From NCBI RefSeq assembly GCF_026420865.1, contig NZ_JAPCWC010000001.1, positions 186,001-250,000 on the forward strand: a stretch of DNA of 64,000 nucleotides, in the 5' to 3' direction. Under the pieces are notes generated by a model. It worked only from the letters and a program-made list of their open reading frames with translations. It made no database searches and had not been told where the DNA came from. Positions 24,809 to 32,356 of the stretch are shown here, one piece after another; position 1 is the first letter of the stretch, and each line of letters begins with the position of its first letter. Made by a program: the position numbers and the translations under genes. This DNA is from Novosphingobium clariflavum. GTDB taxonomy: Bacteria; Pseudomonadota; Alphaproteobacteria; Sphingomonadales; Sphingomonadaceae.

Positions 24809-26896
24809 CTACTTCACCAGCTTGATCTGCGGTGCGGTGGTGTCGCTGCCGCTGGCGCCGGCGGCGCTCGACTTGCAGGTCGAGCCGGCGGTGGTGCCGC
24901 CCGAGGCCTTGATCTTGCCGGCGATCAGCATGAAGCAGGTGCCGGAACTGCCGGAATCCCCGGTCGAGTTGCCGCCGGTCATCGTCACCGTGGCATTGGG
25001 CACGTGGACCACGCCGTTGAACACGTTGCTGGACCCCCCGCCCCAGGTGATTGCGCCGGACGTGCCGGTGTGTACGAGCAGGCCGCCGATGGCGCCGCCG
25101 GATACCGAGGCGGCAGGGGCGGAAAGCCTGGTCTTGGCGCCGCCGGCAAGATTGAGCGCGCCCGACAGCACGAAGGACACGTCATAGCCCACCATGTCGT
25201 AGCCCGAACCGTTGGCGCCGTAGGTGAGGCCCGTGCGCGGCGAGGTGTAGGGCCAGGTGGTGCCGCCGGTGCCATTGGTGAAGCTGCCGGCCACGGTATA
25301 GCGTCCGGCACCGAAATAGGCCGCCCCGGCGATGGTCATGTTGCCGGCGATGTAGTGGTTCGGGGTCTGGCCGAAGACGATGCGGCTGCCGCCCTCGGTG
25401 ACGATGTGGCCGTTCGCCGAGAATGACCCGTCGCCCATCAGCAGCTTGGCCGATCCAGACAGGGTGATCGCATTGCCGGAGCTGGCCGCGCCGATGACGA
25501 TATTGCCATTGCCGACGACGAGTTCGCTGCCGCCGCCGACACTGACGCCCGAGAGCACCGTGAAGTCGCCGTTGCCCAGCGCCGAACTGCCGCCGCCCGA
25601 GAGGGTCAGCGCGCGGAAGGCATGGTTGCCCGCGCCCATGTCGAGATAGATGCCGCCGCCCAGCGATACCGGCGCGTTGATGGTGACATTGCCGCTGCCC
25701 TTCCGGTTGGTGCCGCTGAAGGTCACCGTGCCGCTGCCGATCCACAGCGTGCCGTTGCCGATCGTGACCCCGTTCGAGCCGCTGTTGAAGCCGCCGTTCA
25801 CCCAGATGTTGCTGTCGCCGAAGTCCACCGTGGAGCCGCCGCCGATGTTCACCCCATTGGCGATGGTGATGTTCGAGCCGGAGGCGAAGGTTACCTTTAT
25901 GCCGCCGCCGACGATGAAGGCGCCGATGGTGTAGTTGCCCTTGGGGATCACGTATTCGCCGGTATAGGGCCCGGTGCGGTAGGCGGTGACGGCCGCGCTC
26001 GGGCTCCACGACAGGTTCCACTCGCTGCCGGCGGGCGTCACCGGGTCGGACAGTGCGGGCAAGGGCGCATGATTGCCGATCTGGGCGATCGCGGCCTGCA
26101 GTTCGGCGCTGTTCGCCCAGGGGTCGGCGAGCGCGGTGGAGACGTTGTGGCGGTCTTTTGCGGGCGGCAGGTTGGTGTTCCACGCCGGAACGCTGAGGCC
26201 GTTGGCGTAGCGCAGGGAATTGGCGCTCAGCGTGCCCGAGCCGAGGGTGATGCTGCCGTTGCCCGAGATGATGTCGCTGGCCTTGATCAGCGTGCCGTTG
26301 TTGGTGACGTCGCCGACGGCGGCGACCGAACAGTCCGAGGCGACGATCGAGGCGCCGCCCTGGACCTGCAGCGCGTCCGAGGCATTGCTCAGCGCCAGGA
26401 AGCAGGGGGCGGCATAGGGCGTTTCGCTGCTAACGATGGCGGCGGCATCGGCGGCGACCGAGTAGCTGCCGGTAAAGCCCAGGACCGCGGCCAGCGTGAA
26501 GGGCACTGCGCGGGTGACGGTGACACGCACCGAGGTGTCGCCGGCATTGGGAAAGTCGGTGAGCAGTTCGGTCCTGATGGTGGCGTCCGACAGGCCGTTG
26601 GCGACCGAGAGCGACCGCGCGGCCGCGTCGATGTCGGCGCTCTCGCTGGCGCGGTATTCGAGCGCGGCACCGAGCGCGGCCATGTCCGCCACGCGCTGGT
26701 TGAACAGGCGCTGGTTGTAGCCCGCGTTGAGATCATAGCCGAGGCCGACCGCGCCGATCACCAGCGGCAGCGACAGGGCCACCAGGGTGGAGACGCCGCC
26801 CCGGGTGTCGCGCTGCCATCGCCTGCCGCACCGCTGCAGCGTGCCAAGTACCTCGCGGAACCAGGCGGTGAAGGGGGGCGGAGGGGGGAGCCGCAT
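24809..26896 (-). CDS. TadG-like protein with long Gly/Asn-rich beta-repeat domain
   Basis: A 695-residue protein. After a proline-rich cytoplasmic start, the TadG-type membrane segment appears (RDTRGGVSTLVALSLPLVIG), followed by the conserved YDLNAGYNQRLFNQRVADMAAL helix. Instead of the usual von Willebrand A domain, the rest (about residues 190-690) is a low-complexity series of Gly/Asn/Ser-rich turns. Short hydrophobic strands such as NITIANGVNIGGGSTVDFGD and NGVTIGNGTLWIGSGTVTF recur, as in parallel beta-helix adhesins or ice-binding-type folds. Anchoring in the inner membrane with an extracellular-type passenger is odd. It starts the three-gene pilin unit. Confidence 0.75.
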   Translation of the reverse strand: MRLPPPPPFTAWFREVLGTLQRCGRRWQRDTRGGVSTLVALSLPLVIGAVGLGYDLNAGYNQRLFNQRVADMAALGAALEYRASESADIDAAARSLSVANGLSDATIRTELLTDFPNAGDTSVRVTVTRAVPFTLAAVLGFTGSYSVAADAAAIVSSETPYAAPCFLALSNASDALQVQGGASIVASDCSVAAVGDVTNNGTLIKASDIISGNGSITLGSGTLSANSLRYANGLSVPAWNTNLPPAKDRHNVSTALADPWANSAELQAAIAQIGNHAPLPALSDPVTPAGSEWNLSWSPSAAVTAYRTGPYTGEYVIPKGNYTIGAFIVGGGIKVTFASGSNITIANGVNIGGGSTVDFGDSNIWVNGGFNSGSNGVTIGNGTLWIGSGTVTFSGTNRKGSGNVTINAPVSLGGGIYLDMGAGNHAFRALTLSGGGSSALGNGDFTVLSGVSVGGGSELVVGNGNIVIGAASSGNAITLSGSAKLLMGDGSFSANGHIVTEGGSRIVFGQTPNHYIAGNMTIAGAAYFGAGRYTVAGSFTNGTGGTTWPYTSPRTGLTYGANGSGYDMVGYDVSFVLSGALNLAGGAKTRLSAPAASVSGGAIGGLLVHTGTSGAITWGGGSSNVFNGVVHVPNATVTMTGGNSTGDSGSSGTCFMLIAGKIKASGGTTAGSTCKSSAAGASGSDTTAPQIKLVK

Positions 26897-27107
26897 GGAG
26901 AAAAGTTAACTGATGAACACAGGCATGACCGGCGCAGGCGCTACAGTGTTTCACCCCGTGCAACAAGGAAAGCTTGTATTTCAAAGTATTGCATATAGCG
27001 CAACGCCGATGCGGCCGCGTGCAACCGGAGTGCGGGCGGGGCGCATCTCGATCGGCATCGCGCAAAGGGCGCCGGGGGCGCTTTTAGCCCGGGCCTGGTG
27101 GTTCGCT

Positions 27108-27153
27108 TCCGACATGGGAGGCCCTGACGCACAGGGCGCGCTCCCATGTCGGA
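27108..27153. terminator. Strong hairpin after the C-glycoside deglycosidase-like operon
   Basis: TCCGACATGGGAG (27108-27120) pairs perfectly with CTCCCATGTCGGA (27141-27153), and an inner GCCCTG/CAGGGC stem closes the top. It begins 10 bases after the last minus-strand gene ends. There is no U-tract on the minus strand, so it may stabilise the 3' end or act with Rho rather than as a classic intrinsic terminator. Confidence 0.6.
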
Positions 27154-27162
27154 GCCTTTCGC

Positions 27163-27558
27163 TCAGTGGGCGAGCGTCACGGTCTTGGTATCGGTGTTGA
27201 CCGAAGGGAAGGGCAGGTAGGAGACGCGCAGCTGCTGGAGCAGGCCCAGTTCGTGCTCGCCTGCGGGGAAGCCGCCGGGGCGCTCGACCAGGATCGTGGC
27301 GGGCGTGCCGAACGGCCAGCGGCGGTCATAGGCGGTTTCCATCTCGTCGAGCGAGAGCGGGCCTTCGCCCTCGTCGAACCGCACCGCGTCGCGCGGCAGT
27401 GCCTCGCCGTCGATGGAGACGTCCAGCTTCTCGATCATCGACAGGCCGAGGCCGCGATAATAGCCGAGCTTGGCCTCGAAGGCGAAGCCGGTGGGGGCAC
27501 CTTCCGGGCCGGTGTTGCGCAGCGTGGCGGGGTCGATCAGGTACTTGTCGAACATCAT
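27163..27558 (-). CDS. DUF6379-like protein, probable C-glycoside deglycosidase beta subunit
   Basis: A 131-residue cytoplasmic protein beginning MMFDKYLIDPATLRN and ending YLPFPSVNTDTKTVTLAH. It matches what I know of DUF6379, the small beta subunit of C-glycoside deglycosidases, which split C-C glycosidic bonds of 3-oxo-C-glycosides. The conserved feel of LGYYRGLGLSMIEKLDVSID and the partner gene at 28457-29473 support this. The start is coupled by ATGA to the esterase stop. A hairpin follows the stop. The family call comes from memory of the family, not a search. Confidence 0.7.
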   Translation of the reverse strand: MMFDKYLIDPATLRNTGPEGAPTGFAFEAKLGYYRGLGLSMIEKLDVSIDGEALPRDAVRFDEGEGPLSLDEMETAYDRRWPFGTPATILVERPGGFPAGEHELGLLQQLRVSYLPFPSVNTDTKTVTLAH

Positions 27559-28460
27559 TTCTCTCCCGTCAGGAAGCCGCTCGAGGACAGCCACCTGTAC
27601 AATTGGTCCATCCAGCCCTCGCTGGGGGTGCCCGGCTTGCCGAGGCCGAAGCCGTGGCCGCCAGTGGTGTAATAGTGAAACTCCACCGGCTTTCCGGCGG
27701 CGCGCCAACTGTCGACAAGCCCGAACGGGCTCTTGCCGAACAGCGGGTCGTCGCTGGCCAGCGCGACAAACATCGGGGGCGCGTTGGCCGGCACCGGCAC
27801 CGCGTTCATCATCGGGTAGATCGGGGCGATGAAGGCAGGCATGTAGCCGGCTGGGCGAGTCGCCAGGCTGCGCGTGAGCATGCCGCCCGCCGAAAAGCCC
27901 ATCATGCCGATGCGGTCGGGATCGATGGCGAACTGCGCCGCGCGCTGGTGCAGCAGGGCGAGCGCGGCGCGGGCGTCTTCCAGCGCCGGGTCGGGGGTGT
28001 CGGCCGGCGGTGCGAAGCTGGCCTTGCCGCCCCTCACGACGCTGGCCATCTCGCCCGCGAACACCGCCTGGTCGGCAGGCGTCGGCAGCACGCGGTACTT
28101 CAGCACGAAGGCGGCGATGCCGTGCCCGGCCAGCCAGCGGGCGACGTCCCAGCCCTCCTTCTCGATGGCAAGGCCGAGGAACCCGCCGCCCGGCGCGACG
28201 ATCATGGCCGCGCCCGTGCCCCGGCCGACCGGCAGGACCGGCGTCAGCGTCGGCCGGGTGACGTTGCGGACGGCGACCTGGGTGCCGTCGAGGTGCCAGA
28301 CCTCGCGCTGCGGCGTGCCTTTGGCGACGGGCAGGTCGATGGCGCCGGGCTGGAGCGGCGCGGCGATGGTCTCGCGGCTGACGGCGGGCTGGGCCCGGGC
28401 GGGGGTGCCGCAGAGTGCCAGCGCCGCCAGCGCCAGCGCGCTTGCGGAGCGGCGCATCAT
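27555..28460 (-). CDS. Secreted alpha/beta-hydrolase esterase (acetylxylan-esterase type)
   Basis: A 301-residue exported hydrolase. Signal peptide about residues 1-24 (cleavage after TPARAQ). The oxyanion segment is APGGGF, the nucleophile is Ser190 in GFSAGG, the likely acid is in ASDDPL (Asp237/238) and the histidine is His269 in GGHGFG. Both ends overlap neighbours by ATGA, placing it between the probable alpha and beta subunits of a C-glycoside deglycosidase. It may strip acyl groups from acylated glycosides before uptake or oxidation. That role is inferred from the operon. Confidence 0.8.
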   Translation of the reverse strand: MMRRSASALALAALALCGTPARAQPAVSRETIAAPLQPGAIDLPVAKGTPQREVWHLDGTQVAVRNVTRPTLTPVLPVGRGTGAAMIVAPGGGFLGLAIEKEGWDVARWLAGHGIAAFVLKYRVLPTPADQAVFAGEMASVVRGGKASFAPPADTPDPALEDARAALALLHQRAAQFAIDPDRIGMMGFSAGGMLTRSLATRPAGYMPAFIAPIYPMMNAVPVPANAPPMFVALASDDPLFGKSPFGLVDSWRAAGKPVEFHYYTTGGHGFGLGKPGTPSEGWMDQLYRWLSSSGFLTGEK

Positions 28461-29473
28461 GCTACCGCCGCGCCTGCCTGCGCCGTCGCTTCGGCGCGGG
28501 CGATGAGGTTCTCGAACATGACGTGCTGGCGGCGGACCTGCTCGCGGCTGTCGACCGGCATGACGTCCTGGACCCAGCGGTTGCCTTCGTATTCGCTCGA
28601 AAGCGTGCCTTCCCAGCCGCACTTCACCAGTTCGGGGATCACTTCGTCATACGCGATCGTGGGGTCGGTGCAGTCTTGCGCCATACCGTAGAACTTGGCC
28701 TGGATGTGGCTGAAGTAGGGGGCATAGTCCTTGATCCGCCGGGGGTTGGCGAAAGGCGCGTGGCGCAGGGTTTCGGCCATGGCGATCTCGGCCTTGTTGC
28801 CGCCCATCTTCACCGCGACTTCGTAGATCGTGTATTCGCACATGATCTTCGCTTCGTGCTGGTCGACGATGAACTGCGCCACTTCGGGCCGTGCGCCCTG
28901 CCGCTGGAAGCGGGCGCGGAATTCGGGCGGATAGTGCTTCATGAAGATGCCCATGTCGGGCAGGATGCCGAGATGCTGCGTGCCCAGCCGGTCGGCAACC
29001 TCGATCGTGCGCAGGATCCAGGCATGTTCGAGATGCCAGGGGGCATGGACTTCCACGCCCATGTGGACGTCGAGCTGTTCGGCGTAAGGCACGCACTTCT
29101 CGAGGATGTCGGGCCGCACGAAGACCAGCACGCGCATGTTGCGGATGCCGAGGCGGTTGCACAGCAAGAGGTCGCGGCGGATGCTCTCGACCTGTTCCTC
29201 GTCCGACATCGTCTCGCCCTTGCGCAGCTTGGTGTCGAGGAACATGTCGTAGCAGGTGAAGTGGGCGCCGTGGCGCTCCAGCATGTCCTGCCAGCGGGCG
29301 ACTTCGGCGTCGTCGATGTTCGGGAAGCGCGGCATGTTCTGTTCGGGCAGGATCTCGATGCCGTTTGCGCCGATGGAGGCGGCAAAGGCGACGCAGTCCT
29401 CCACGCTCATCTGGCCCAGGAACATCTCTTCCTGGAAGCTGTAGAGGCTGACGCCCCGCTGGATCTTGGACAT
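28457..29473 (-). CDS. TIM-barrel protein, probable C-glycoside deglycosidase alpha subunit
   Basis: A 338-residue cytoplasmic xylose-isomerase-like TIM barrel. The start MSKIQRGVSLYSFQEEMF is characteristic of the alpha subunit of C-glycoside deglycosidases as I recall it. A metal quartet is visible: Glu141 (GVEVHAPW), Asp173 (LPDMGI), His256 (FSHIQAKF) and Glu294 (SSEYEGNRW). It heads a three-gene ATGA-coupled unit with an esterase and a DUF6379 beta subunit. Such enzymes act on 3-oxo-C-glycosides made by a GMC-type oxidase; a GMC enzyme lies at 45283-46965. A plain sugar isomerase is the alternative, but the DUF6379 partner argues against it. Confidence 0.72.
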   Translation of the reverse strand: MSKIQRGVSLYSFQEEMFLGQMSVEDCVAFAASIGANGIEILPEQNMPRFPNIDDAEVARWQDMLERHGAHFTCYDMFLDTKLRKGETMSDEEQVESIRRDLLLCNRLGIRNMRVLVFVRPDILEKCVPYAEQLDVHMGVEVHAPWHLEHAWILRTIEVADRLGTQHLGILPDMGIFMKHYPPEFRARFQRQGARPEVAQFIVDQHEAKIMCEYTIYEVAVKMGGNKAEIAMAETLRHAPFANPRRIKDYAPYFSHIQAKFYGMAQDCTDPTIAYDEVIPELVKCGWEGTLSSEYEGNRWVQDVMPVDSREQVRRQHVMFENLIARAEATAQAGAAVA

Positions 29474-29517
29474 GGAAATGGCTTCTCCCGGGCAGGCCGT
29501 GACGGCGCACCATTATT

Positions 29518-29531
29518 AGAATTACAATTCT
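29518..29531. promoter_or_regulatory. Perfect palindrome upstream of the deglycosidase-like operon
   Basis: AGAATTACAATTCT is a 6-2-6 inverted repeat in an AT-rich patch 45 bases before the ATG at 29473. Its position suits a repressor operator overlapping the promoter. Regulator unknown. Confidence 0.45.
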
Positions 29532-29652
29532 GTTTTATGGTCCGCTCGGGGCAGTTGTCAACGCCTTGATGGCGCGCATCGCACAGGGAATGGCAAACGG
29601 GATCGCAAAGTCGCTGGCAACGGGCGCAGGCAGAGGCCTTGTCCGGCCGTTG

Positions 29653-31728
29653 TCACAGCGCCCTTGCCAGCGTCAGCGTCACCGAGGCACCTTGCCGCCG
29701 CCGCCGTTCCTCGCTGCCGGTCGGCGCGCCCGCGCGGCTGGGCGCATAGAAACGGCGCATCCGGTAGAAGTCCTGCCCGCCAAGCGCGGAGACGGCGAGC
29801 GTGGTCTTGAAGCCGGGGAGCGCGGTCGTCTCGACATAGCCTCCCCAGCTTTGGCCATCGCGCCAGTGCAGCCGTTCGCCGGTGTAGAACACATCGGCAT
29901 ATTCGGCGGCGGTGTAGGTCACCCCCCAGGACGACCTGAGCGCGGGGAGGTCATGGCGCAGCTCCGCGGTGATGCTGCGCGGCAGCACGTCGTCCATGCG
30001 GCGATCCTCGCCGGTCACCGGATCGCGCATGCGCGAACGGCGCAAGGCGGCGTCCACGGTCAGCCGGGCGCCGCGCAGCACCGCCTCCAGGGGCAGCGTG
30101 CCCTGCGCCGTTACGCCCCATTGGCGGGCGTTGCCGATCGTGCCCAGCGCCTCCTCGCCGCTGGGCAGCAGGACATAGCCGAGCAGGCCGGTGTGCCACT
30201 GGTGCCAGGCTTCGAGGGCGAGGGCCCCGCCCTTGCCCCAGCGATGGTCGAGCCGGGCCAGCGCGCGGGTCAGGCGGGCAGGACGCAACCGTGAATTGCC
30301 GCCGAGCGGGCGCCCGTCGGTCTGGTTGACCGAGGCGGCGAAGTCGCTGAAGTCGAGTTGGTCGACCGTCCGGCGCATGGCGAGGCGCAGCTGCGTTTCG
30401 GCCGATGGCGACCAGACGAGGGCCGCCGAAGGCTTGAGGTACGACAGGCTTTGCGCGCTGGCGGCCTCGCCGCTTACCGTGATCTTCGAGAGTTCGGCCG
30501 CCATGCCCGCTTCCAGCGAGACGCGGCGGGCCAGCCTTACGGTGAGGTTGGCAAAGGCCTCCGCGCGCCGTTCGGAAACGCGGGTGTCGGCATTGCTGAG
30601 CGCAATGGGCACAAGCCCGGCACCGCTGTCCTGGGCATAGTCGAGCGCGCTGGTCAGGCGGTTGTAGGCCACTTCCGCGCCGAATTCGGGCCGAAGCCGA
30701 TGGTCACCCTCCCGCGTCAGGGTCAGGCGCCCGACCAGCTCGACCGGTTTCTCGCGCTGGCTGGACACGCCGCGATAGCCCGGTTCGACCAGATCGTCCG
30801 AAGTGACGTAGCGTTCGAGCGTCCCCAGCGCGACCAGTTTGGTGCTCCAGTCGTTGCCGAGGCGGCGGGTCCAGTCGGTGCCGAGTTCGCCGCTGCGGCT
30901 GCTTTCGCGGTAGGCGATGGTGCGGACGGAATCGGGTGCCGCGTGCTCGGCGCCGTCGAAGATGTCGTAGCCGGTGTGCGAGGCGTAGCTGTCCTTGCCG
31001 AGCCGCAGGTTCACCGTCAGCGTACCCCCGGCGAGGGCGCCCGAGGTCGAGAGGGCAAGGCCATATTGCGGCGCCTTGGCCGAGATCCGCTCGCGGCGCG
31101 TGCGGGTGAGGGTGCCGGCGGCATCGCGCTCCAGATAGACGGCGTGGGTGGGGTAGCGCACCGTCTGGGCGGAAAGCTCGAGGTTGGTCTGCCAGCCCGC
31201 GAGCCGCCGCGCGTAGCTGACGCGGGCATCGGGGGAGACATGGCCGTCGGCGGTATGCGCCAGAGCCAGCGAGGCATTGCCCGAACCGCCCGCATCCGCG
31301 CGCAGGATCAGGTTGGCGACCAGCGTCTGGCCCTGCGCCTCGGCGGCGTCACTGCCGCGCAGCAGGACCACCCGCTCGACCCGCGAGGCGCCGATCCGCC
31401 GCAGGACTTCGGTGATGCCACCGCCTTTCACGGTCGGGCGCTGGCCGTCGATCAGGACATTGCCCGCAGCGCCGCCGAAACCGCGCACCGAGGAGCCCTC
31501 GGTAAGGATGAAGCCCGGCGTGCGCTCCAGCATGTCCAGCGCGGTCTGGGGCTGGAAGGGTTTGTAGAACTCGGCCGGGTAGACCGGGTCGGGCCCACTG
31601 GCGGCATGGGCGGCATGGGCGGCATGGGCCGCGTTTGCGGGCACCGGATCGCCGCTCTGCGGTTCGTCGCCGGAGGTGCCGGATGCCATGGCCGCGGCAC
31701 CGGCGAAAAGCAGGGAAAGCGGGTTCAT
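29653..31728 (-). CDS. TonB-dependent receptor-like outer-membrane protein
   Basis: A 691-residue receptor with no STN domain. A short signal region is followed by a Ala-His-rich stretch (NAAHAAHAAHAAS), then a plug (QTALDMLERTPGFILTEGSS, VLIDGQRPTVKGGG) and a barrel ending in TLTLARAL rather than Phe. The His-rich segment near the N-terminus could bind metal. Its start overlaps the DUF3649 stop as ATGA, tying it to DUF3649, DUF3325 and PepSY genes. This arrangement is typical of metal-siderophore uptake and reduction. Iron or copper chelate is the likely ligand. Confidence 0.82.
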   Translation of the reverse strand: MNPLSLLFAGAAAMASGTSGDEPQSGDPVPANAAHAAHAAHAASGPDPVYPAEFYKPFQPQTALDMLERTPGFILTEGSSVRGFGGAAGNVLIDGQRPTVKGGGITEVLRRIGASRVERVVLLRGSDAAEAQGQTLVANLILRADAGGSGNASLALAHTADGHVSPDARVSYARRLAGWQTNLELSAQTVRYPTHAVYLERDAAGTLTRTRRERISAKAPQYGLALSTSGALAGGTLTVNLRLGKDSYASHTGYDIFDGAEHAAPDSVRTIAYRESSRSGELGTDWTRRLGNDWSTKLVALGTLERYVTSDDLVEPGYRGVSSQREKPVELVGRLTLTREGDHRLRPEFGAEVAYNRLTSALDYAQDSGAGLVPIALSNADTRVSERRAEAFANLTVRLARRVSLEAGMAAELSKITVSGEAASAQSLSYLKPSAALVWSPSAETQLRLAMRRTVDQLDFSDFAASVNQTDGRPLGGNSRLRPARLTRALARLDHRWGKGGALALEAWHQWHTGLLGYVLLPSGEEALGTIGNARQWGVTAQGTLPLEAVLRGARLTVDAALRRSRMRDPVTGEDRRMDDVLPRSITAELRHDLPALRSSWGVTYTAAEYADVFYTGERLHWRDGQSWGGYVETTALPGFKTTLAVSALGGQDFYRMRRFYAPSRAGAPTGSEERRRRQGASVTLTLARAL

Positions 31729-32036
31729 CGCGCCGTCGCCAGCAGCCAGCAGATCAGGCTGAGCGGCACGGCGGCAGCGATCAGCCCGCCCCAGGCCCGG
31801 GCGGGGCTGGCGGCATGGAACACCGCGATGGCGATCGCCGCGAACACCGCGTAGCTCGCCAGCGTCGCGGCGGTGACCGCTTCGGCCCGGTCCATGCCGA
31901 GCGCGGCGAGGACAAGCGAGAGCGCTGCGGTGCCCATTGCGGTCACGCCATAGGCGCCGAGCGTGCCGGCCAAAGTGCGCGAGGCGACCGACCAGCGGCG
32001 GCGCGCTAGCGAAGGGGCGTGGAGGGGTTCGGTCAT
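31725..32036 (-). CDS. DUF3649-like small membrane protein
   Basis: A 103-residue protein with three hydrophobic helices (LAGTLGAYGVTAMGTAALSL, VTAATLASYAVFAAIAIAVF, AWGGLIAAAVPLSLICWLLA). It resembles DUF3649 proteins that accompany PepSY reductases in siderophore clusters. It overlaps both neighbours by four bases. Known relatives work as accessory subunits of periplasmic siderophore-iron reduction; that role is inferred here from the cluster. Confidence 0.75.
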   Translation of the reverse strand: MTEPLHAPSLARRRWSVASRTLAGTLGAYGVTAMGTAALSLVLAALGMDRAEAVTAATLASYAVFAAIAIAVFHAASPARAWGGLIAAAVPLSLICWLLATAR

Positions 32037-32356
32037 GCGCGGTTCTCCGGGGTTGTCGGCGGCGGCGTGGGGCGGAGACGGGCGAGAATGGCCTCGCGAT
32101 TGGTCTGGGCGGCGAGCGTGACGGCGGCGCCGAACGAGAGCCAGCCGAACCATGCAACCGTGCCGTAGGCCCAGCCAAGGCCGGTACCTGCGGCAAGGAA
32201 GGCAGCGGCGAGCAGGGCGAAGCCGCCGAGCCGCAGCCGCCCGCTGGTGCGGGCGGGCAGCTTGCGGCGCAGCCAGTCCTGCTGGTGTCGGGGCATGGCC
32301 AGGAGCAGCAGCGCAAAACCGGCCAGCGCGAGACCGGCGATGACGATGTGGGTCAT
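32033..32356 (-). CDS. DUF3325-like small membrane protein
   Basis: A 107-residue protein with membrane helices at about residues 3-20, 44-62 and 66-84, and the sequence MPRHQQDWLRR after the first helix, typical of DUF3325. ATGA overlaps tie it to the PepSY gene upstream and the DUF3649 gene downstream. Together they resemble the FpvG-H-J-K type iron-reduction module of Pseudomonas. Function by analogy. Confidence 0.75.
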   Translation of the reverse strand: MTHIVIAGLALAGFALLLLAMPRHQQDWLRRKLPARTSGRLRLGGFALLAAAFLAAGTGLGWAYGTVAWFGWLSFGAAVTLAAQTNREAILARLRPTPPPTTPENRA

